The translations under genes and the position numbers were made by a program. Positions 56,601 through 64,000 of a stretch of 64,000 bases of DNA are shown here, in pieces. Every line of letters begins with the position of its first letter. Position 1 is the first letter of the stretch. The notes beneath the pieces are model-generated. The model was not told the DNA's origin. It saw nothing but the letters and a program-made list of their open reading frames with translations, and did not search any database. The DNA is from Tubulanus polymorphus (taxonomy: Eukaryota > Nemertea > Palaeonemertea > Tubulaniformes > Tubulanidae), in contig NC_134034.1 in the NCBI RefSeq assembly GCF_964204645.1, positions 13,335,962 to 13,399,961 on the forward strand, given 5' to 3'.

Positions 56601-59600
56601 ACTTCGCTTTGTTTGAGCATTGTTTAGTATCGAGTGAATGGTTTACGTGTGAACGCGCTCTCTATTTAGGCACGGGCCAAATTAGGCCCGAGCCTGATCC
56701 GTGCATATTTGGCCCAGGCCAAATTGTCTCCGTGTGATCTTGGATTAAGACTACAGTCTAAGCTCTGACATTTTGGTTTTATAACCAGTCCCACAACTTC
56801 CGAGCAGGTATTAACATTTCCAGGCGCAAGTCCAGCAATAGTTTTTGCGCCTTTGATTCAAATGAAACCTAAGGCAGTTCTTTAGATCGGGTAAATGACA
56901 AACTAGAATTGAATCGACTACTCGATGATAAGATTGCAGTATTTAAATTCAGATCTATTCCGGAGAGATAAGGTAAACAGCCCGAAGACCGTGACGTGAA
57001 CGTTCCCAGATCTCGCACGCATACATTATCATCCAACTCAGAAACGATACATCATCAATAATCTTCATTCAAATTCGATCAACAGAAGATGGAAAGATTA
57101 GTGCCAGCACATGTGTTACCAACTTAAACCTGGAGCCAGGGATTTACTAAGACTGTTGTTTTTTTTAAATCTTAAAATAGGGATTGACCCTGTTATTTGT
57201 TTTGTTGGTGAATTTTGTTTGATTTTCTGATTGAGTGTCCCTTACTAACCCACCACACCTGCCGGGAAGGAAACAGGGGGTTTAATTTTGAAATCGGAAA
57301 TCAAAGTACAGATATAGTTGTGCGATCGGCGGTGACTGTTGTTTCATTGTCCATAGAACCGAGACCAAGAGGGTCTTAAGACTAGGAATCTATGAATAAG
57401 ATTTCTTCTTCTCAAATTGCATATTGAAGGGCAGGGGTCAGCACGGTACAGCACAACATAATGCAGTTTACAACAAATATTTTTCAAGGGGGCCTAGGAT
57501 TTTTTTAACAAAATGCAAAGCCACAAAATACAAGCTCACTGAAAAAGCATACATCACACTTCACTTACACTGAATGATTCTAAAAAACCCATTTTCACTT
57601 TAATTCCGCTGATTGAAGAAAAAAAACAATAAATTTTTACAAATTTCATAAATTTCTTGCTTGTTTTCCGCAGTTTATATCGGAGTCCTATAATTGTTCG
57701 AAAGTAGAAATACGAACCATCACCGAAAAAGGGAAAATTGAAAAACGGAAATATTGATAAAAACCTTGTAATAGGAAAATAAAACTTATAAAGGAAATTC
57801 GATATAACGACATGCTTGAAATTGGGAGCCAAAAATGGAATTGTAATCGAAAATTTCGAAAAAAAAAAGAAAAATACAAATCGACCGAAAAAATTCAAAT
57901 TAAGCGTAATTTTTCGAACCTCGAAGAATTCTTTGGAAAATCCCTGAAAACAATCGACATTATCAGAGATATAGAAAACTAAGACTGGAATATCACACGG
58001 GAATCCCGTGTTAGGAAGTGTTTGTAAGGAATCCAGGAGTCGTAGGAAACGTGACCCAAATCAAGATTCACTCATTACAGTTAGAAACAGTAAACTTTCT
58101 GAATTGTTTTTAATTCTAGAATTCTGGTTCCAGATTCAATTTCGAGATCGATTTCATCGCTTTAAACATTACCTCTTCGCGCCAACGATTTTCCACAATC
58201 GGATCGACCAAATCCATGTTCTTGTGACGTTAATTAGCCAGTTTTTAAATTTGTTTATTTACAACAATCCGCCTTAATGTTGCCATCTTCACACATCAAA
58301 ATAATTCCATTGATAAAACAATAAATATCTGTGTGAATAAATATCTATGATGAAGAGACTCCCACAATTATAATGAAAAGTCCGAAAATGTTTCTTCATT
58401 GATCTGCTGCTAGTAGTTTATCGCGGGGTTCTCTATAGAAATCCATATAGAAAACAATACGCTAACTAAAAAACGGTTCAAACTTCTCGAGAGAGATCGT
58501 AACTTCTCTGAGGACGGAGAAATGAAACTAAGTCACGAGGCGTCGTTGAACAGTAAAATAGTTATTTATATTATTGTGCCATATTGTACTAGTACAGTAA
58601 GCGTCGACTAAACCTCCTCTGATGACAGATAGCGAGAGAGACAGCTGTTTATATTCATTCATAAGCAGCACACAACGTATTTCAATTATTATCATATCAT
58701 CATTCGTAATATCGAAGTAATTATCGACAAAAATCTTATGTCAACGAAAAATTTTCTTTTTTTCTTTGATTTTACAGACGCTCGTGAATTTTCTGAAAAT
58801 GACCAAAACACGCTGCGTTTTTTTTCAACAGACGCGCGACAACCTCCTAAACACGTCCTGGAGTCGATTTTCGAATACGAGAATCCGCTCGGATCTAAAA
58901 ACGACGTCGATTGAGTCATTTACCGAATTGAAGACTCCGCGAGGATCTAAAACCTATGCAACCGGAGTCATTTACTGAATTCAAGACTCTGCAAAATCCT
59001 AACACCTATATCCCGGAGTCATTGCTAAGAATATTATGAATATTTTCCTTTAGTAAGTCGGTTCCGTCATATGCTTAATCATGAAAATATTCCACCTGCC
59101 AAACATCTAGGAAATATCCATTGATCTCGATAATTCCGTACTGGGAAAAAACAACCGATTCTGATATCGACGATAATTTCTCCATTTCATCTCGTAAGTA
59201 TTTCTATATATCTCGAAAGTTGGATTAAGATTTAGAAGATAATCCGTAATAGCGCTCAGATCCGACCGCTCAAACTGGAGATAGATTTTATCGTTGAAAT
59301 CAATCCGCAATAAGAGAATTTGTTTACGGTTAGTAGAATCGACAATACTGTAACAGTTGAAACAGTCTCAGTCGGGTCGGGTAATATCATAGGCCTACGG
59401 CATACGGCATACGACCTGATATAAACACATACATGACGTGCACACGAACCACGGCGACCGCAGAGATCAATGCAAGTTAAAACATATGTTGTCATCGTTG
59501 ATTTTATAACTAAACCTATATAGAAAATGTTCATCGATATTGTATAACTAACTAACAATACAGAGCGCCGCCAGTTTCCGTCCGTTTATAAATTACCCGA

Positions 59601-60519
59601 GTTTTACCTCGATTTCTACAGATTCAAAATGTTGGTACTAACGCCTCTAAAATATAAATCATGACTAATCCGACCCTCCTCATGTCTGAAGATAGAACGC
59701 CTAACCTAGACTTTAATAAACTTAAAGGACTCGTATTCCTCTGAAGAAATAATTTCGAAAGATATCAAAAATTTTACCCCCCCCCCTAAAAAAAACTGAA
59801 CCTACTGATTTCATGTTCATATCGTCGTCATTTTATCATCGAATTCCCGACGAAATATCATTTCCACGACAGAACGCGAGGATTGAACGCACTTCGCACC
59901 AATAACGCCTGATTTTCACTTTTCTAGCACAAAGGCCACACACAGGATACAGAGTCGGCCGCACATGTGTGGTCAATTTTATTGGGTTATTATATATTTG
60001 CTGGTCAATAATTTCAGCCTATTATTTGCTTCGATGGTTTAACAGTTAACATCGAAGTTGGTCACAACGAATTACTGTAATTTCGCAATAATTATGGTGG
60101 AAAATAATCTAGGCGAATATCGACCCCAGAAACTGAAGTTCAAGTCTCGATTACTGCTATTACATCGGTAGAGCTCGTTAGCCCTCCAACAATTTGCGAT
60201 CAGAAATGTTTTCTCCGATTAAAGAAAATCAGCGCGATTTCAAGCGTCGAAAAATGAGTAACGAAAAATTTGGAATTCGAAAAAAATGTACGTGATTTAT
60301 TTCCAAATTTCTAATTTTTTTCCCAAAATTCCTAAATTTTTGAGAAATCGAGAAATCCTTCGGAAGATTTGCCGCATTCGACTTTCTGAGTGATTAAAAC
60401 GTTTTTTTTTTGTAAAAAGAAAACATTCTTACCGGTTTTGCGGTCGCGTTTCGAATGGCTTCCATTTCATTGAGGCGTACGACCTCCCAAGACATGCCTT
60501 CGTTTAACATGAATACCAT
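53675..60519 (-). CDS. Superaquaporin (aquaporin-11/12-like), three exons, 344 aa
   Basis: Membrane channel for water or small solutes; vertebrate relatives are largely intracellular (ER). Exons on minus: 60519-60433 (29 codons), 55364-54716, 53973-53675; the phases (0, then 1) close exactly. The first pore motif is 'CSNPIRN' (NPI in place of NPA). The second is 'TGMYLNPANATAQTWNC', a normal NPA with a Cys exactly nine residues downstream, the superaquaporin signature, followed by the TM6-like 'EYVLVYWIGPLVGVSLGVVI'. At 344 aa it is longer than vertebrate AQP11 (about 270), with extra residues at both ends and a 45-residue hydrophilic C-terminal tail. Intron 1 is 5 kb. Two in-frame ATGs follow the first one closely, so the exact start is not certain. 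Confidence 0.85.
55385..55600. repeat. Tandem repeat, inverted relatives of the 77-bp family
   Basis: Two full and one partial unit of 'gtggcaattgaggatccacc' plus 'aggggcgctagtagtcaatc', in aquaporin intron 1, abutting the splice acceptor of exon 2. Confidence 0.7.
56425..56739. mobile_element. MITE rich in GGCCCG motifs
   Basis: Ends 'gatcgcacgagcattt' and 'aaattgtctccgtgtgatc' are imperfect inverted repeats. The interior alternates 'ggcccgagcc' and 'aaattaggcccg' in both orientations. In aquaporin intron 1. Confidence 0.5.
58345..58425. mobile_element. Fragment of the hammerhead-bearing family
   Basis: 'gactcccacaattataatga' and 'aaaagtccgaaaatgttt' match the outer arm of the 14905-15502 palindrome, but the ribozyme-like core is missing. 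In aquaporin intron 1. Confidence 0.45.
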
Positions 60520-63124
60520 GACGACCTGATTATCAAAACTGATCTATATTTCCTGAGAGAAGAGAGGCGGCTAAAGTAAGCTACTCGAACAGCTAGCTAC
60601 CCGATCAACTAATGATAGCTATCAAACGGTCGGCTCTCGTTTTTATAAGTAAGCTATGATGTCATCAGACGACTGACGGCGGCCATCATTGCGTACAATT
60701 TGAAATTATAACGTCATGACTACTACGGAGAAATCGATCTCGATCGAACTGGATGATCGCGGCTCATTGCCAAAATATTTTATCTCTTCAGTTCATAAGT
60801 GAACATTTTGAAGATAAGGTGTTTCTAACTTACAAGTCGATACTGATATAGGCCTATAGCCTACAGCACGCGGTGTGTGCACTTTAAGCCACAATCATAT
60901 GCCTTAACGCGCAGCTGACAACCTTGAAATATTCTCTCCGGGACATTAAAAAATTTGATACAAGAATTTGATAGCGACATTCAGGTATTGCAGTTGCTTC
61001 GGGAACTTAACAAGAAGAGAAGCCTGAAGTCGAGTTCTTCCTATAGCAGTGATCACACAGAGATGATTTGGCTCAGGGCCTTCGAAACCTGCTTTTCCGA
61101 CCAAGTGCCCTTTTGAAAATCCGCTTCATATAGGCTTCCCTATGTGCTGATCTTGATCTTTAAGTTCTAGGCCCTATAACCAATCTAACCACTCAAAACA
61201 AGTCTAAGCTCATTTTGGTTCTATGGTCAATCTTACAACTATAGATGATTGGAATTCTAGCATGAGTTCCATAAGGCTGCGTGTTAGGGAGAGTCATCAG
61301 AAATATGTCTGGGTAGGTTTTACAAAAAGAATTCACATATCCCGAAGCTGAGTAATTTGCGATAACATAAAAAAGCAATCACAAAAATACCCAGTGCCTA
61401 TATACACCATATAAATGAAAACCTCTTAAATGATAAAAAATCTTTTGAAAGGAATGCTTAAAAATCTGCGAATAAAGTTCAGGTACAAAGTTCATATAAA
61501 AAATGATCTATGATGAAGGCTTATTTCAGTCCATTGGCACTGAACAACTGTTATTACAGGGATAAAGATTATGGCACGTGATGTTGATTTGCTCAAAGTC
61601 CTGTTGCTGATCAAGTTTAAGAGGTCCTGTTTTAAGGAATGTCTCATTAGCGCAGCGCAGCCCGTATGACTAATCTCTCTAACTAGGCACAGGAAATAGT
61701 TGTAGTCAAGGCTAAGATCTTATACCAGTCTAATTCGGTTCAATAACCAATCTAACAACTTAAGACCAGTCTAAGCTCCATTTGGTTCTATAACCAATCT
61801 TACAACTTACAACCAGTCCAAGCTCATCTTGGTTCCATAACCAATCTATCAACTTTTTGACAATAAGATATAACAAAACATAAGATATGGGACCATTTTT
61901 GAAGTTGCAACTTGATTTTTCATCAGCACAGGTTAATTCAAATTTCTGAAACTGGATGCACGTGTTGTTACAATGTTTACTGCTGATGACCAGAGTTCGA
62001 CCTGGGACAAATCAGAAATGTTTTTCGAGTTTTGATTTCAAATCTTCAACTGTCGATCAGTTCAGGGACTGAGCACGTCACAAGGAACTGGCACGTACAC
62101 ACAGCTAGAGGTGAATATCGATTTTCCAAAGAAACCACTCCAAATAAGTGTTTGTAATCAGAGATAGCGTCCTGGCAGGCAGGCACACGCGCCAGCGTTG
62201 AGAGTCTAAAGTCTGACAGTCCAACCAGAAACGCATGTACTAACTAACCATTACCAAAAACACATCTATGTCGACGCAGTAAGGCAATGGCAAACACTCA
62301 AAATTAGTTCATTATCAATGAACTTTGAACTGTATTTCTAGGGTTCCGGAGTTATCACAGGACCTAGGCCTACCAAATACAAATAGGCCTACAATATTCA
62401 TATTTTCTACTCAGTAACGGGGAGCTCCAACTACAGTTATCCCACCAGATGGCGTGACGAACACTCACTTTTACGTTGTCAGCTCATTTTCAATCAACTA
62501 TAAATTGTATGTTTATGCTCCTGAGTCCCTTCCACAAAACTCAAGGCCTTGAATTGACCGATTCTCATTTTAAAACTTTTAAGAACCTTCAAGGACTACT
62601 ATAGAGCCTGGGATTGTAAGTTGTACCTGATATTTCATCGGAAGCGTCTTCATTGCATTCGGCTCAAACTATGATCGATTTCGGCGGCATCATGAAAACA
62701 TCGTCAGAACTCCATCATTGAAGTTTAGGCCTACTGGCGGTACCCGAGCGTAGTGTTATCTGAAATCAAATAGGGACAACGACAAGCATGTCTAATGTGT
62801 ATTTCAACTTGACTTGAGAGCACATCATGTGTGCATCTAGAGAAAAAACACACAAAACCATATGGAGCAATAAAAACCTAGTTGAATTGATCAATAAAGC
62901 GAATTGAATTGCGCTTTGATTTAGGAATTCTTGTAATTTTAAGTCATTTTTCAGTCGAAAAAAAGCGCAAAACAAAGAGATTATGATACCATATCAGATA
63001 AAGACCTTGTAGCTATCCTAAAATAAGCATTCACCACGTAAAGAGCGCTTAAAATCGGAGGTTTTCTAGTGAAAATGCCGCTAGCCGACGCCGACCATCA
63101 GGTGCTGCCACCTACGATTCAGTA
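60520..63124. other. Intergenic between aquaporin and PYM (divergent promoters)
   Basis: The two genes diverge from here. Tandem units of about 50 bp ('accagtctaagctccatttg', 'ttctataaccaatcttaca') lie at 61690-61860 with a related piece at 61185-61245. 62290-62480 resembles the start of the window (200-320). No gene is seen. Confidence 0.4.
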
Positions 63125-63861
63125 ATGGATAGTCCTAACTCTCGCGAAGGCGTCGTTAAAGACGAAGAATCGGGTATTTATCCTTATCGAAACTGGTTGA
63201 TTTTTGTCGGATATCGTGGGCAATTTTCATCTCTTCGATCGGGTCGAAAATTTTAGGCATTTCACTCGAAACGTTCGTCGTTAAAGCGCTTTATACCCGA
63301 GATTCAATATAGTCTGTGTAAACTTCATTCGCATTTATTTTCGTTTCTCGGCCCTACTGGCTACTAATAATAATTTAATCTTTTTGAGTGTAGTCTTTTG
63401 TCTGCGTTATTGCATGGTTAATATGGAAAAGTTTCCACAAAAGCGATAATTTTTAATAGCCCCCACCCATCCCATCCTCTCTGACAGGGATTCGCACCTG
63501 GCCTGATGGTAGGTAGGCATTGCCATTCATTGATTGAGTCATTCACTTGAGCCTCGCCATCATGATCATCATGGCACGCGGTCTTTTATGGCAGGGATTT
63601 GTACCGTACAAATCCCAATAGACCGCGTGCCCTCCACCAGGTCAAGCCGTCGGGTATCATCATCATCAATTGACGGATCCATTGGAGGCTTTACAGCCTA
63701 TTAATATGGTATGGATCCAGGGGTTTCACTAATTGATGGATAATATATTGTTATATATATCCAGGTTACACGTATATTCCGGCCACTAGACGTCCTGATG
63801 GAACGTGGAGAAAAGCTCGCCGGGTTAAAGATGGTTACATTCCGCAGGAAGAAATGCCTGT
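63125..63861 (+). CDS. PYM1: PYM, partner of Y14 and Mago (exons 1-2, 3' partial)
   Basis: Ribosome-associated factor that binds the Y14-Mago heterodimer and disassembles exon junction complexes. Exon 1 is 63125-63173 (ATG, 49 nt, donor G|GTATTT). Exon 2 is 63765-63861 (acceptor 'atccag', donor GTAAGT). The joined frame is [17 protein letters not shown], then [20 protein letters not shown] and [12 protein letters not shown]. '[19 protein letters not shown]' is the diagnostic N-terminal Mago-Y14-binding motif of PYM. The remainder lies beyond the window. Exon 1 is assigned from the phase match and position; exon 2 is certain. Confidence 0.88.
63573..63631. repeat. Perfect bipartite hairpin in PYM intron 1
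   Basis: Outer stem GGCACGCGGTCT / AGACCGCGTGCC (12 bp) and inner stem GGGATTTGTAC / GTACAAATCCC (11 bp) with small internal bulges. Probably a foldback MITE core or an RNA hairpin. Confidence 0.75.
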
Positions 63862-64000
63862 GTAAGTATAGGAGCCTTAGTAGCTTAGAACCTTGAAAAT
63901 TGGCAACTTTACTTTAGCTGAACTTAACAGGTTTAATACAGGCAGTGTATTATTGACGTAGTTTCTATCTCCATTGAAAGATGGCAGCACCAGTTGAACA

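Noticed and set aside
56351-56737. Overlapping frames rich in Gly/Pro on both strands
   Set aside because: Arise from the GGCCCG-rich MITE at 56425-56739.

Overview
This window is animal nuclear DNA. It is intron-rich, with GT-AG introns, AATAAA poly(A) signals and many MITEs, LINE tails and minisatellites. The gene families point to a lophotrochozoan (mollusc, annelid, nemertean or brachiopod), chiefly a GRL101/relaxin-receptor-like LGR with LDLa repeats, a superaquaporin, and expanded peptide-type GPCRs. I cannot name the species. No operons, CRISPR arrays, rRNA genes or intact tRNA genes were seen. Exon coordinates below were derived by hand from splice sites and reading-phase closure.

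Layout. (1) 517-11701 (+): a very large chimeric receptor, 24 exons in the window and 5' end missing. Domain order is unknown N-terminal region, fucolectin/discoidin-type lectin modules, two CUB domains, a C-type lectin domain, seven LDLa modules, LRRs, a rhodopsin-family 7TM, and a cytoplasmic tail that reads like a degenerate kinase C-lobe. (2) 12861-13814 (+) and 20100-21218 (-): two single-exon rhodopsin-like GPCRs. (3) 16582-16863 (+): a small secreted precursor that ends, after a KR cleavage site, in a cationic two-cysteine peptide (antimicrobial-like). (4) 27197-36653 (-): a 15-exon non-classical calpain with an MGC dual-acylation start, an intact Cys/His/Asn triad and two tandem C2-like domains. 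A 23-unit 36-bp minisatellite lies in one intron. (5) 38671-40306 (-) and 47994-49312 (+): two head-to-head paralogous genes for secreted eight-cysteine peptides, each with a 15-nt first coding exon. (6) 50441-50695 (-): a possible 84-aa protein. (7) 53675-60519 (-): an aquaporin-11/12-like superaquaporin in three exons. (8) 63125 to beyond 63861 (+): the first two exons of PYM (partner of Y14-Mago).

Between genes the DNA is mostly mobile-element debris. There are PIF/Harbinger-type MITEs (TTA/TAA target duplications), a piggyBac-type MITE (TTAA), several palindromic MITEs, LINE 3' fragments with a shared tail, tandem repeats, and a family of elements carrying a hammerhead-ribozyme-like core (CTGANGA, stem II, GAAACGTH). 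The best-preserved element of that family is a 600-bp near-perfect palindrome at 14905-15502.

The most interesting items are the receptor's pseudokinase-like tail, the eight-cysteine peptide pair, the cationic peptide precursor, and the hammerhead-bearing inverted elements. Family assignments rest on motif recognition only; no database search was possible.
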